A stretch of 64,000 bases of DNA from Pseudomonas serbica. Its GTDB lineage: Bacteria > Pseudomonadota > Gammaproteobacteria > Pseudomonadales > Pseudomonadaceae. Shown here one piece after another: positions 47,240 to 56,086 of this stretch. A program made the position numbers and the translations under genes. Every line of letters starts with the position of its first letter. The first letter of the stretch is position 1. The stretch covers positions 310,001 through 374,000 of the forward strand of contig NZ_JAQIYM010000005.1 of the NCBI RefSeq assembly GCF_028823535.1, written 5' to 3'. The notes below the pieces were generated by a model. The model was given only the letters and a program-made list of their open reading frames with translations, was not told where the DNA came from and did no database searches.

Positions 47240-48349
47240 TCAGATCACGATCAGGTCGGCTTGCAGGGCGCCAGCCTGTTTCAGTGCTTCAAGGATCGCC
47301 ATCAGGTCGCCCGGTGCCGCGCCGACCTGGTTCACCGCACGGACGATTTCGTCGAGGGTGGTGCCCGGGCCGAACTTGAACATCGGCTTGGCTTCCTGCT
47401 CGGCATTGACCCGCGAGCGCGGCACGACAGCGGTCTGGCCATTGGACAGAGGGCCGGGCTGGCTGACGATAGGGTCTTCGGTAATGGTCACGGTCAGGCT
47501 GCCGTGGGTGACGGCGGCCGGGGAAACCTTGACGTTCTGGCCGATCACGATGGTGCCGGTGCGCGAGTTGATGATGACTTTGGCCACCGCCTGACCCGGA
47601 TCGATTTCAAGGTTTTCCAGGATCGACAGGTAATCGACACGCTGGCTCGGATCCAGCGGCGCGGTGACGCGCACCGAGCCGCCGTCGATGGCCTGGGCCA
47701 CGCCAGGGCCGAGCATGTCGTTGATCTTGTCGACGATGCGCTTGGCCGTGGTGAAGTCGGAACGGTTGAGGTTCAGGGTCAGGCTGTTGCCCTGGTTGAA
47801 ACCGCTCGGCACCGCTCGCTCGACCGAAGCACCGCCCGGGATGCGCCCGGCCGAAGGCACGTTGACCGTGATCTTCGAGCCATCGCGCCCCTCGGCATCA
47901 AACCCGCCGACCACCAGGTTGCCTTGGGCTACCGCATAAACGTTGCCGTCGATACCCTTGAGCGGCGTCAGCAGCAAGGTGCCGCCGCGCAGGCTCTTGG
48001 AGTTACCGATGGACGAAACGGTGATGTCGACCTGTTGCCCCGGCTTGGCGAACGCCGGCAAGTCGGCACTGATCGACACCGCCGCGACGTTCTTCAACTG
48101 CACGTTGCCCGAACCCGGCGGTACCTTGATGCCGAACTGCGAGAGCATGTTGTTGAAGGTCTGCAGGGTGAACGGGGTCTGCGTCGTCTGGTCGCCGGTG
48201 CCATTGAGCCCGACCACCAGGCCGTAGCCGATCAATTGGTTGGAGCGCACGCCGGAAATGCTGGCGATGTCCTTCAGGCGCTCGGCTTGAGCGTTGAAGG
48301 CTGCGGACAGCATCAGGGTGGCGACCATGAGGCTTTTGAATTTCAACAT
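47240..48349 (-). CDS. flgI: Flagellar P-ring protein FlgI
   Basis: A 369-residue FlgI, the periplasmic P-ring subunit, with a Sec signal peptide ([22 protein letters not shown], cleavage before [11 protein letters not shown]). Conserved strings include [14 protein letters not shown] and the [22 protein letters not shown] region. The ATG at 48347-48349 gives the usual family length; an earlier in-frame ATG at 48367 is less likely. It follows flgH closely. Confidence 0.96.
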   Translation of the reverse strand: MLKFKSLMVATLMLSAAFNAQAERLKDIASISGVRSNQLIGYGLVVGLNGTGDQTTQTPFTLQTFNNMLSQFGIKVPPGSGNVQLKNVAAVSISADLPAFAKPGQQVDITVSSIGNSKSLRGGTLLLTPLKGIDGNVYAVAQGNLVVGGFDAEGRDGSKITVNVPSAGRIPGGASVERAVPSGFNQGNSLTLNLNRSDFTTAKRIVDKINDMLGPGVAQAIDGGSVRVTAPLDPSQRVDYLSILENLEIDPGQAVAKVIINSRTGTIVIGQNVKVSPAAVTHGSLTVTITEDPIVSQPGPLSNGQTAVVPRSRVNAEQEAKPMFKFGPGTTLDEIVRAVNQVGAAPGDLMAILEALKQAGALQADLIVI

Positions 48350-48367
48350 GCTCAACTGGAAGGCCAC

Positions 48368-49063
48368 CTAGAAAGGAAACAGCGGGCTGAGGAAGAAACG
48401 GTCGAACCAGCCTGGCTGACTCGCATCGGCAAAGGAGCCAGTGCCCGAATAGGTGATGCGCGCATCGGCGACACGGGTCGACGACACGGTGTTATCGGTA
48501 GAGATGTCGTCAGCCCGGACCAGACCGGCAATCCTCACCAGTTCGTCGCCGGTGTTGAGGGTCAGCCACTTCTCGCCGCGCACGGCGATGATGCCGTTAG
48601 GCAAGACATCGGCGACCGTCACGGTGATCGAACCGGTGAGGCTGTTGCCCTGACCGGCCTTGCTGTCACCCTTGGTCGCACGGTCGCCTTCATAGCTGGC
48701 GTCCAGGCTCAGGTCACCACTGCCAAACGGATTGTTGGTGCTGGGCGTGGAACCGAACAGCGAGCTCAGGCCGATGCTGGCCTTGCTGTTCTTGCCAATC
48801 TGCGAGTTGGCGTTTTTGCTGGCCTGGGTCTTTTCGTTCAGGGTGATGGTGATGATGTCACCGACCCGGAACGCCTTGCGGTCGGTGTACAGGTTCTGTT
48901 CGAAGCCAGCCTGGTAGATCGAGCCGTTGTTGGCGGCAGCCGGCAACGGCGTGCGCGGCAACACCGGGGCGTAGTAAGGGTCATTGGGCTTTGGCGACAC
49001 AGGCACGCAGCCTGCAAGCGCAGTAATCCCACTCAGTGCCAGAACAGAGACGAAGCGTTTCAT
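48368..49063 (-). CDS. flgH: Flagellar L-ring lipoprotein FlgH
   Basis: A 231-residue outer-membrane lipoprotein forming the L-ring. The lipobox LAGC places the lipidated cysteine at C19. The conserved segments [43 protein letters not shown] and the C-terminal [17 protein letters not shown] are present. It lies between flgG and flgI. Confidence 0.96.
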   Translation of the reverse strand: MKRFVSVLALSGITALAGCVPVSPKPNDPYYAPVLPRTPLPAAANNGSIYQAGFEQNLYTDRKAFRVGDIITITLNEKTQASKNANSQIGKNSKASIGLSSLFGSTPSTNNPFGSGDLSLDASYEGDRATKGDSKAGQGNSLTGSITVTVADVLPNGIIAVRGEKWLTLNTGDELVRIAGLVRADDISTDNTVSSTRVADARITYSGTGSFADASQPGWFDRFFLSPLFPF

Positions 49064-49115
49064 GACCCTACCTCACGGTGTTGCAGGCGACCTCATGGCC
49101 GCCCCAAAGACTTGA

Positions 49116-49901
49116 TTACAGATTCTGCGTTACGAACGAGAGCATCTGGTCGGCGGTGGAGATCACCTTGGAGTTCATCTCGTAGGCGCGCTGAGTGGTG
49201 ATCATGTTGACCATCTCCTCAACGGTGCTGACGTTGGAGGTTTCCAGGGTGTTCTGCAGCGTGGTACCGAAACCCGCCAGGCCCGGGGTGCCGACTTGCG
49301 GCGCGCCACTGGCGGCGGTTTCCAGGAACAGGTTGTTGCCCACCGCCTGCAGGCCGGCCGGGTTGATGAAGTCGGCGGTTTGCAGGTTGCCGATCACCTG
49401 GGACGCCGGGTTGCCGGCGACGGTGATGGAGACGGTGCCATCCTTGCCCACGGTGAAGGTCTGGGCGTCGTTCGGAATGACGATCGCCGGTTCCAGGGCA
49501 AAGCCGCTGGCGTTGACGATCTGGCCGTTGGAATCCAGGTGGAAAGTACCGTCACGGGTGTAGGACGTGGTGCCGTCCGGCTGCAGGATCTGGAAGAAGC
49601 CGCGACCGTCGATGGCCATGTCCAGCGGTTGCTCGGTGGTTTGCAGGCTGCCGGCGTTGAAGTTCTTCTGGGTGCCGACAATGCGCACACCGGTACCCAG
49701 TTGCAGGCCCGACGGCAGTTCGCTGTCCTGGGTCGACTGGGCGCCTGGCTGACGCTTGATCTGGTACAGCAGATCCTGGAACTCGGCGCGGTCACGTTTG
49801 AAACCCGTGGTCGAGACGTTGGCCAGGTTGTTGGAAATGGTGGTCAGGTTGGTGTCCTGGGCGGACAGACCGGTTTTGGCAACCCATAGAGCCGGAAGCA
49901 T
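49116..49901 (-). CDS. flgG: Flagellar distal rod protein FlgG
   Basis: A 261-residue FlgG, the distal rod subunit. The N-terminal rod signature (LWVAKTGLSAQDTNLTTISNNLANVSTTGFKRDRAEF) and C-terminal ETSNVSTVEEMVNMITTQRAYEMNSKVISTADQMLSFVTQNL are class hallmarks. It contains the FlgG-specific insertion QIKRQPGAQS near residue 50. It lies between flgF and flgH. Confidence 0.97.
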   Translation of the reverse strand: MLPALWVAKTGLSAQDTNLTTISNNLANVSTTGFKRDRAEFQDLLYQIKRQPGAQSTQDSELPSGLQLGTGVRIVGTQKNFNAGSLQTTEQPLDMAIDGRGFFQILQPDGTTSYTRDGTFHLDSNGQIVNASGFALEPAIVIPNDAQTFTVGKDGTVSITVAGNPASQVIGNLQTADFINPAGLQAVGNNLFLETAASGAPQVGTPGLAGFGTTLQNTLETSNVSTVEEMVNMITTQRAYEMNSKVISTADQMLSFVTQNL

Positions 49902-49946
49902 TCGATTCTCCTCGTGCGCCTGTTTTACGGCGCGACGTTCTGGTAA

Positions 49947-50687
49947 TTAGCTGATCTGCAAGACCCGAGCCATGGCCTGGTCGTCTTCTTTGGCGGTGTT
50001 CATCATCTTGATGTGCAGTTCGAACTGCTTCGACAGGGCCAGCACCTGGGTCATCTCGTCCACGGCGTTGACGTTGCTCGACTCGAGGAAACCGGATACC
50101 AGCTTGACGTTGGCATCGGCTTGCGCAGGCTGGCCGTCCTTGGTGTGAATCGAACCGTCCAGGCCCTTGGTCATGTTCTTGATGTCCGGGTTGACCAGCT
50201 TGATGCGGTCAACTTCAGCCATCACACGCGGACCTTCGCCCATGGCGCGAATGCTGATGGTGCCGTCCTCGCCCACTTCGATCTGCTGCTCGGGCGGCAC
50301 GGCGATCGGGCCGCCATTGCCGATCACCGGCATGCCGTTGCCTGCCCGCAGCACGCCCAGGGCGTCCACCACCAGGCTGCCGGTACGCACGTAGCTTTCT
50401 CCGCCATCGGGGTTCTGCACCGCCAGCCAGCCGCTGCCTTGTACGGCGACGTCGAGGTCACGACCGGTCTGTACCAGCGAGCCTGGGGTAAAGTCGGTGG
50501 CCGGGCGTTCGGACAGGGCAAACGCTCGCGCCGGAAAGCTGTCGCCGAACACCGGCATCGAGCGGGCCTGCTCCAGGTCTTTCTGGAAGCCGTTGGTAGA
50601 GATGTTCGCCAGGTTGTTGGCATGGGCCTTTTGCGCCAGCGCATTCTGGCTGGCGCCGGTCATTGCCACATAAAGGTACTTGTCCAC
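49947..50687 (-). CDS. flgF: Flagellar proximal rod protein FlgF
   Basis: A 246-residue rod protein. The GTG at 50685-50687 (MDKYLYVAMTGASQNALAQK) is chosen because it matches the family start and has AGAGGAAA just upstream; a longer frame to 50927 crosses the sigma54 promoter and is rejected. The C-terminal SSNVNAVDEMTQVLALSKQFELHIKMMNTAKEDD motif is typical. It opens the flgFGHIJKL operon; flgBCDE, often directly upstream in P. aeruginosa, are absent here. Confidence 0.96.
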   Translation of the reverse strand: MDKYLYVAMTGASQNALAQKAHANNLANISTNGFQKDLEQARSMPVFGDSFPARAFALSERPATDFTPGSLVQTGRDLDVAVQGSGWLAVQNPDGGESYVRTGSLVVDALGVLRAGNGMPVIGNGGPIAVPPEQQIEVGEDGTISIRAMGEGPRVMAEVDRIKLVNPDIKNMTKGLDGSIHTKDGQPAQADANVKLVSGFLESSNVNAVDEMTQVLALSKQFELHIKMMNTAKEDDQAMARVLQIS

Positions 50688-50743
50688 ACGCTTTCCTCTG
50701 CCTGCCGGACGTTTGCCGCCCGATGCTGTACTGACGTGGCATA

Positions 50744-50759
50744 AGCAATTTGCAGACCA
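50744..50759 (-). promoter_or_regulatory. Sigma54 promoter of the flgFGHIJKL operon
   Basis: The minus strand reads TGGTCTG-CAAA-TTGCT with GG-N10-GC spacing, 57 bases upstream of the flgF GTG. Confidence 0.82.
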
Positions 50760-50900
50760 AGTCGGTTTTGGCAGCGCGAGGCCCGGCAAACAAAGGACTT
50801 GAGAGATTTCGCCGGTCTGGAGGGTTTGTATCAGAGACGAAAAACCGGCGGTGATATGCCGGTAAGTGGCAAGGCTTGACCTGCTTACCAGCAATGCTGG

Positions 50901-50983
50901 CCCCTTCGCGAGCAAGCCCGCTCCCACAGTGATCTGTGGCGTTCACAAAACCTGTGGGAGCGGGCTTGCTCGCGAAGAGGCCG
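50901..50983. repeat. Inverted REP pair (BIME)
   Basis: Two TTCGCGAGCAAGC-CCGCTCCCACAG-type elements face each other between flgF and phhR. The rest of the 318-base gap holds the flgF promoter and no gene. Confidence 0.85.
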
Positions 50984-51005
50984 GCACAATCACAACAAAA
51001 GTCAG

Positions 51006-52565
51006 CTAAGACTCAGTCTTGCCCACCTCATAATCACGCAGCTTATTGGCAATGGTGGTATGCGAAACCCCCAGCCGCTTACCCAGCTGCCGACTGCTCG
51101 GATGCTCGGAATACAACCGCTCCAGCACCGCTTTCTCGAAGCGCCCGACAATCTCGTCCAGCCCGCCCTCCAACGAAAAATCGCCAAGCGGCTGACGCAC
51201 GCCATAGTCCGGCAGACGAATATGCTCGGCCTTGACCGTGCCGCCATCGCACAGGGAAACCGCCTGGAACAACACGTTTTCCAACTGCCGCACGTTGCCT
51301 GGCCAGTGGTAATGACTGAGCCGATCCATGGCCGCCGGCGCGAGCTTGGGCAACGGGCAACCGATCTGCCGGCTGGCCTGGTCGAGAAAGTGCTCCACCA
51401 GCGGGGTCAAGCCGTCGAGGCATTCGCGCAGCGGCGGAATGTGCAACGACAGCACGTTCAAGCGGTGATACAGGTCCTGGCGAAACTCCCCGCGGGCGCA
51501 GAGTTCGGACAGGTCAACCTGGGTTGCGCAGATCACCCGCACGTCGAGGTACACCTCTTCATCGCTGCCTACGCGGCGGAAGCAACCATCCTGCAGGAAG
51601 CGCAACAATTTCACCTGCAGGCGCGGGCTCATTTCCCCGACACCATCGAGAAACAGCGTACCGCCCGCCGTCAATTCCAACAGCCCCAACTTACCCTCGG
51701 CCCGGGCGCCTTCGAAGGCGCCAGGGCCATAACCGAATAGCTCGGTCTCGGCCATGGATTCCGGCAGACCGGCACAGTTGAGCGCCATCAGCGGCGATTG
51801 TCCGCGCGGGCTGGCCAGATGGCAGGCGCGCGCCAACAGCTCTTTACCGGTGCCGGTTTCGCCTTCTATCAATAGCGGTGCATCGAGCGGGGCCATGCGC
51901 CGGGCTTCGCGCACCACCGCCGCCATCACCTTCGAGCTTTGAAAGATGCTGTCGAAGCCGCGCAACTCCTGCTTGCGCACGTTATAGATGCGCTCGCCCA
52001 CACGGTCGGCGCGATGCAGGGTCAGCACGGCACCGGCCATGGCTTCGCTGTCGTCATGCTCCGATTGCAGGGGCGCGATGTCGGCCAGGAACACATCGCC
52101 CTTGACCTTGACCCGCAGCCCGTTGATCCGCGATTTGTTGGCGCGCACCAGCTCCGGCAAATCGAAATCTTCGGCATAGCGGGACAAGGGAATGCCCGGC
52201 ACCTCATCTACCCGCACACCCAGCAACTGCGCCGCCGCACGATTGGCCGCGACGATGGAGCCGCCCATGTCGATCGACAGCACCGGAAACTCCAGCGCGC
52301 CGAGCAGCGCATTGAGTTCCATGTGCCGACGCTCGCTGGGCATGAGCCCTACGCGCTTGACGCCGAAAACCCCGGCAATCGCCTCGAATTTCGGACGCAA
52401 CGCCTGGAACTGGATGTTGATCAGGTTCGGACAGTGCAGGTAGATGGCATTGCCATGCTCGCCACCCACCTCGCCGCGGGCGACGTTGATGCCGTACTCG
52501 ACCAACAGGTTGAGAATGTCGCGCAGGATGCCGATGCGGTTCTGGCAGTGGACTTTGATACGCAT
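51006..52565 (-). CDS. phhR: Aromatic amino acid transcriptional regulator PhhR (TyrR-like)
   Basis: A 519-residue TyrR-family regulator that senses Phe/Tyr and activates phenylalanine hydroxylation. An N-terminal ACT-like domain (MRIKVHCQNRIGILRDILNLL) is followed by a PAS domain (~80-185), an AAA+ domain with Walker A GETGTGKE, and a C-terminal HTH (RQLGKRLGVSHTTIANKLRDY). The sigma54-contact loop GAFTGA is replaced by GPGAFEGARAE, as expected for a TyrR-type regulator acting with sigma70. It is divergent from phhA. A compact REP-like hairpin lies 28 bases upstream. Confidence 0.93.
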   Translation of the reverse strand: MRIKVHCQNRIGILRDILNLLVEYGINVARGEVGGEHGNAIYLHCPNLINIQFQALRPKFEAIAGVFGVKRVGLMPSERRHMELNALLGALEFPVLSIDMGGSIVAANRAAAQLLGVRVDEVPGIPLSRYAEDFDLPELVRANKSRINGLRVKVKGDVFLADIAPLQSEHDDSEAMAGAVLTLHRADRVGERIYNVRKQELRGFDSIFQSSKVMAAVVREARRMAPLDAPLLIEGETGTGKELLARACHLASPRGQSPLMALNCAGLPESMAETELFGYGPGAFEGARAEGKLGLLELTAGGTLFLDGVGEMSPRLQVKLLRFLQDGCFRRVGSDEEVYLDVRVICATQVDLSELCARGEFRQDLYHRLNVLSLHIPPLRECLDGLTPLVEHFLDQASRQIGCPLPKLAPAAMDRLSHYHWPGNVRQLENVLFQAVSLCDGGTVKAEHIRLPDYGVRQPLGDFSLEGGLDEIVGRFEKAVLERLYSEHPSSRQLGKRLGVSHTTIANKLRDYEVGKTES

Positions 52566-52592
52566 GTAAAAGACCTGATAAACGATGATTAA

Positions 52593-52625
52593 CCTGTGGA
52601 AGCCAGCCTGCTGGCTCCCACAGGG
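52593..52625. repeat. REP-like hairpin upstream of phhR
   Basis: Arms CCTGTGGaAGCCAG and CTGGCTcCCACAGG around a CCTG loop form a near-perfect palindrome between phhR and the PhhR box. The rest of the 308-base phhR-phhA gap shows only the regulatory site listed separately. Confidence 0.7.
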
Positions 52626-52735
52626 TTAGCGCCCGACTTTTCCGAGGAGGCGCTCAAATAGTCGTCAAGATTATGTGACAGATGTAGGGCTTTTCCCAGC
52701 CGCCAATCTCAACATCTGCGCGATGACGGACGATA

Positions 52736-52753
52736 CGTAACGAAAACTTTACG
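52736..52753 (+). promoter_or_regulatory. Probable PhhR/TyrR-box operator
   Basis: The sequence CGTAAC-GAAAAC-TTTACG fits the TyrR box TGTAAA-N6-TTTACA, including the G/C pair 14 bases apart. It lies about 120 bases upstream of phhA in the divergent phhR-phhA region. No convincing sigma54 element was found here. Confidence 0.65.
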
Positions 52754-52873
52754 GTTTTGCAGGATTTTTCATGCGAGGGACGCCGCTCACCTGCTGCAAC
52801 GCTGCAATTGATGGGGTATTCCTAGGTCCATAGCAGCACATAACAAGAACGAATCCCCTAGCAGGAGAGCAGC

Positions 52874-53665
52874 ATGAAGCAGACGCAATACGTGGCTCGC
52901 GAGCCCGATGCGCATGGTTTTATCGACTACACCGCTGAAGAACATGCAGTGTGGAACACGCTGATCACTCGCCAACTGAAAGTGATCGAAGGGCGTGCGT
53001 GCCAGGAATACCTGGACGGCATCGAAAAACTCGGTCTGCCCCACGACCGCATTCCGCAACTGGGCGAGATCAACAAGGTCCTCGGTGAAACCACCGGCTG
53101 GCAAGTCGCTCGCGTTCCGGCGCTGATCCCCTTCCAGACCTTTTTCGAATTGCTCGCCAGCAAGCAGTTTCCGGTGGCAACGTTCATTCGTACCCGCGAA
53201 GAACTGGACTACCTGCAAGAGCCGGACATTTTCCACGAGATCTTCGGCCACTGCCCATTGCTGACCAACCCCTGGTTCGCTGAATTCACCCACACCTACG
53301 GCAAGCTCGGCCTGCAGGCGTCCAAGGAAGAGCGTGTGTACCTGGCGCGCCTGTACTGGATGACCATCGAATTCGGCCTGCTCGACACCCCCCAAGGCCA
53401 ACGCATCTACGGTGGCGGCATCCTGTCTTCACCGAAAGAAACCGTGTATTGCCTGTCGGACGAGCCTGAGCATCAGGCCTTCGACCCGCTCGAATGCATG
53501 CGCACGCCTTACCGCATCGACATCCTGCAGCCGCTGTATTTCGTTCTGCCGAACCTCAAGCGCCTGTTTGACCTGGCCCACGAAGACATCATGGGCATGG
53601 TCAAGCAAGCGATGCAGATGGGTCTGCACGCGCCGAAATTTCCACCGAAGCCCAAAGCGGCCTGA
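52874..53665 (+). CDS. phhA: Phenylalanine 4-monooxygenase PhhA
   Basis: A 263-residue iron- and pterin-dependent hydroxylase that converts phenylalanine to tyrosine. The iron ligands H121, H126 and E166 are present (PDIFHEIFGHCPLL; YWMTIEFGLL), at the positions known for the Pseudomonas enzyme. The pterin-binding core is complete; there is no N-terminal regulatory domain, as usual for bacterial enzymes. The ATG has GGAGAG upstream. It is the first gene of phhABC. Confidence 0.97.
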   Translation: MKQTQYVAREPDAHGFIDYTAEEHAVWNTLITRQLKVIEGRACQEYLDGIEKLGLPHDRIPQLGEINKVLGETTGWQVARVPALIPFQTFFELLASKQFPVATFIRTREELDYLQEPDIFHEIFGHCPLLTNPWFAEFTHTYGKLGLQASKEERVYLARLYWMTIEFGLLDTPQGQRIYGGGILSSPKETVYCLSDEPEHQAFDPLECMRTPYRIDILQPLYFVLPNLKRLFDLAHEDIMGMVKQAMQMGLHAPKFPPKPKAA

Positions 53666-53770
53666 ACCGCCGCTTTTTCGATCAAGTGAGTCTGTCAGGA
53701 ACCGACGCTTTGCTTTAGCGTGGTGTTATTGACGGTCGATTTCCCTTTATCCCGATTTCAGGAATCCATC

Positions 53771-54127
53771 ATGTCCACATTGAACCAAGCCCACTGCGAA
53801 GCCTGCCGCGCCGATGCCCCACAGGTCAGCGATGAAGAATTGCCGATCCTGATCAAGCAGATCCCCGACTGGAACATCGAAGTTCGCGACAGCATCATGC
53901 AGCTGGAAAAGGTGTTCCTGTTCAAGAACTTCAAGCACGCCCTGGCGTTCACCAACGCTGTCGGTGAAATCTCCGAGGCTGAAGGCCATCACCCAGGCCT
54001 GCTGACCGAGTGGGGCAAAGTCACCGTGACCTGGTGGAGCCACTCGATCAAGGGCCTGCACCGCAACGACTTCATCATGGCCGCGCGCACTGACATCGTT
54101 GCCAAGGATGCCGAGGGCCGCAAATAA
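53771..54127 (+). CDS. phhB: Pterin-4a-carbinolamine dehydratase PhhB
   Basis: A 118-residue dehydratase that regenerates the pterin cofactor used by PhhA. The active-site motif [33 protein letters not shown] (about 71-103) carries the family histidines. The ATG at 53771 ([12 protein letters not shown]) is chosen over an upstream start at 53720 because of length. It overlaps phhC by one base (TAATG). Confidence 0.96.
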   Translation: MSTLNQAHCEACRADAPQVSDEELPILIKQIPDWNIEVRDSIMQLEKVFLFKNFKHALAFTNAVGEISEAEGHHPGLLTEWGKVTVTWWSHSIKGLHRNDFIMAARTDIVAKDAEGRK

Positions 54128-55320
54128 TGCATTTCGACGCCATCGGCCGGGTGCCCGGCGACCCGATCCTCGGCCTGATGGAGGCCTATGCGCAGGACCC
54201 CAACCCGCGCAAATTCGACCTCGGCGTGGGTGTCTATAAAGACGCCCAGGGCCTGACCACCATTCCCCAGGCGGTGAAACTCGCCGAGGCGCGCCTGGTG
54301 GATCGCCAGACCACCAAGACCTACATCGGCGGTCACGGCGATGCAGCCTTCGGCAAGGTCATCAGCGAATTGGTGCTCGGCGCCGACTCGACGCTGCTCA
54401 GCGAACAGCGCGCCGGTGCCACCCAGACCCCTGGCGGCACCGGTGCACTCCGCTTGAGCGCGGACTTCATTGCCCAGTGCCTGCCGGGCCGTGGCGTCTG
54501 GCTGAGCAATCCGACCTGGCCGATCCACGAAACCATTTTCGCCGCGGCCAAGGTCAAGGTCAGCCACTACCCGTACGTGGGCAGCGACAACCGTCTCGAC
54601 GTCGACGCCATGCTCGCCGCGCTCGAACAAGCCCCCAAGGGCGACGTGGTGCTGCTGCACGCGTGCTGCCACAACCCGACCGGCTTCGATCTGTCCCATG
54701 ATGACTGGCGCCGGGTGCTGGACGTGGTGCGTCGGCGAGAGTTGCTGCCACTGATCGATTTTGCCTACCAGGGCTTCGGCGATGGCCTGGAACAGGACGC
54801 CTGGTCGACGCGGCTGTTTGCCGCCGAGTTGCCGGAAGTCTTGATCACCAGTTCGTGCTCGAAGAACTTCGGCCTGTACCGCGACCGCACCGGCGCGCTG
54901 ATCGTCTGCGCGAAATCCGCCGACAAGCTGACCGACATCCGTAGCCAACTGGCCAACATCGCGCGCAATTTGTGGTCGACGCCGCCGGATCACGGCGCTG
55001 CCGTGGTGGCGACTATCCTCGGCGACCCGGAATTGAAAAATCTCTGGGCCGACGAAGTGGAAACCATGCGCCTGCGTATCGCGCAACTGCGCAGCGGTTT
55101 GCTCGAAGCGCTGGAAGCCTACGGTTTGCGCGAGCGTTTTGCGCACATCGGCGTGCAGCGCGGGATGTTTTCCTACACCGGGTTAACGCCTGAGCAAGTG
55201 AAAGCGCTGCGGGATAACCATAGCGTGTACATGGTCAGTTCGGGTCGGGCGAACGTGGCGGGGATTGATGCGTCGCGTCTGGATCTGTTGGCCGAAGCAA
55301 TCGCCAAAGTCTGCAAATAA
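54127..55320 (+). CDS. phhC: Aromatic amino acid aminotransferase PhhC
   Basis: A 397-residue class I PLP aminotransferase of the aspartate/tyrosine type. PLP lysine is K246 (SSCSKNFGLYRDR), with the NPT-WP-H motif (SNPTWPIHE), CCHNPTG and DFAYQGF segments all conserved. In the phh operon it transaminates tyrosine to 4-hydroxyphenylpyruvate and also supports Phe/Tyr biosynthesis. It is the last gene of the operon; REP elements follow it. Confidence 0.95.
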   Translation: MHFDAIGRVPGDPILGLMEAYAQDPNPRKFDLGVGVYKDAQGLTTIPQAVKLAEARLVDRQTTKTYIGGHGDAAFGKVISELVLGADSTLLSEQRAGATQTPGGTGALRLSADFIAQCLPGRGVWLSNPTWPIHETIFAAAKVKVSHYPYVGSDNRLDVDAMLAALEQAPKGDVVLLHACCHNPTGFDLSHDDWRRVLDVVRRRELLPLIDFAYQGFGDGLEQDAWSTRLFAAELPEVLITSSCSKNFGLYRDRTGALIVCAKSADKLTDIRSQLANIARNLWSTPPDHGAAVVATILGDPELKNLWADEVETMRLRIAQLRSGLLEALEAYGLRERFAHIGVQRGMFSYTGLTPEQVKALRDNHSVYMVSSGRANVAGIDASRLDLLAEAIAKVCK

Positions 55321-55340
55321 CTTCCAAACACTGCAAATCC

Positions 55341-55430
55341 CTGTGGGAGCGGGCTTGCTCGCGAATGCGGAATGTCAGTCGACATCCATATTGACTGATC
55401 TACCGCTTTCGCGAGCAAGCCCGCTCCCAC
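55341..55430. repeat. Inverted REP pair (BIME)
   Basis: Two CTGTGGGAGCGGGCTTGCTC-GCGAA elements in opposite orientation flank a ~40-base core directly after phhC. The remaining 165 bases to the next small ORF contain a 10-base palindrome TGTATATACA (55461-55470) but no gene. Confidence 0.88.
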
Positions 55431-55596
55431 GTTAGTTTTGCATCGCTCCTCTTATTTCCCTGTATATACAAGCCCATCCGTCGAAACAAATGGATATAAA
55501 AGTCTGTTTGTCATTTCTACTCCTGTATCCTGCCCAGGCTTTTTTGAAAGCGCGGATCTACCAGATCTATCAACAGACTTAGCGAGGAGCGCGACC

Positions 55597-55728
55597 ATGC
55601 ACGAGATTCCTAATCTCCCCTTCCCAAGCCTGCACGTACCTGAGCAGACGACCACGCAACAAGCCGGCGCCCAACAGCCCGAGCCGAAAGAAGCCACTGA
55701 CCGCCGCCAGGCAGACAGCGAAGACTGA
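55597..55728 (+). CDS. Small hypothetical protein, 43 residues
   Basis: A short hydrophilic peptide (MHEIPNLPFPSLHVPEQTTT then a Gln/Pro/Glu-rich, acidic tail) preceded by a strong GAGGAG eight bases before the ATG. I do not recognise it. The good ribosome-binding site and its position before another tiny ORF make translation plausible. No domain, signal peptide or membrane helix is visible. Confidence 0.5.
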   Translation: MHEIPNLPFPSLHVPEQTTTQQAGAQQPEPKEATDRRQADSED

Positions 55729-55799
55729 AACACCCGCCGTACAGACTGTGTGGAAAGCGCTAACATGCGCTTTCCACACCGCCTGAACAGTGACCGCCC

Positions 55800-55985
55800 A
55801 TGACCGACGAATTCAACGAAGCCCAGGCCAATCTCCTGATCGGCACCGCCGAGAAAATGATCGAGATCTGGAATCGCCTCCCCCCCGAAAAACAGGCCGC
55901 TTTGCTCGCGCGCTTCGGCAGCGAAGAAAATGCCCTGGCCGCCCTGGTCACTACGCAACTGGTAGCCCCTGCCAAGCCTGATTGA
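55800..55985 (+). CDS. Small hypothetical protein, 61 residues
   Basis: A small, probably helical acidic protein (MTDEFNEAQANLLIGTAEKM, then a leucine/alanine-rich amphipathic second half). I do not recognise a family. It follows the 43-residue ORF by 71 bases and precedes an MFS gene. No strong ribosome-binding site is evident. Confidence 0.5.
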   Translation: MTDEFNEAQANLLIGTAEKMIEIWNRLPPEKQAALLARFGSEENALAALVTTQLVAPAKPD

Positions 55986-56086
55986 TCCCGCCCGGCAAAT
56001 AGTTTTACTTTTTCCACGACCCGCGGCCGCTCGCGCCGTTATCATAAGCAGCCTATCTATCCCTGCTTTCCCGTGGACCTTTACCC

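Noticed and set aside
50688..50927. 80-codon N-terminal extension of FlgF
   Set aside because: It crosses the sigma54 promoter, and the family start MDKYLYVAMTG with a ribosome-binding site is at 50687.
52640..52873. Sigma54 promoter for phhA
   Set aside because: No GG-N10-GC element with a plausible flanking match was found on the plus strand upstream of phhA.
55461..55476. LexA (SOS) box at CTGTATATACA
   Set aside because: The second half-site ACAG is missing at the required spacing, so it does not fit CTGT-N8-ACAG.
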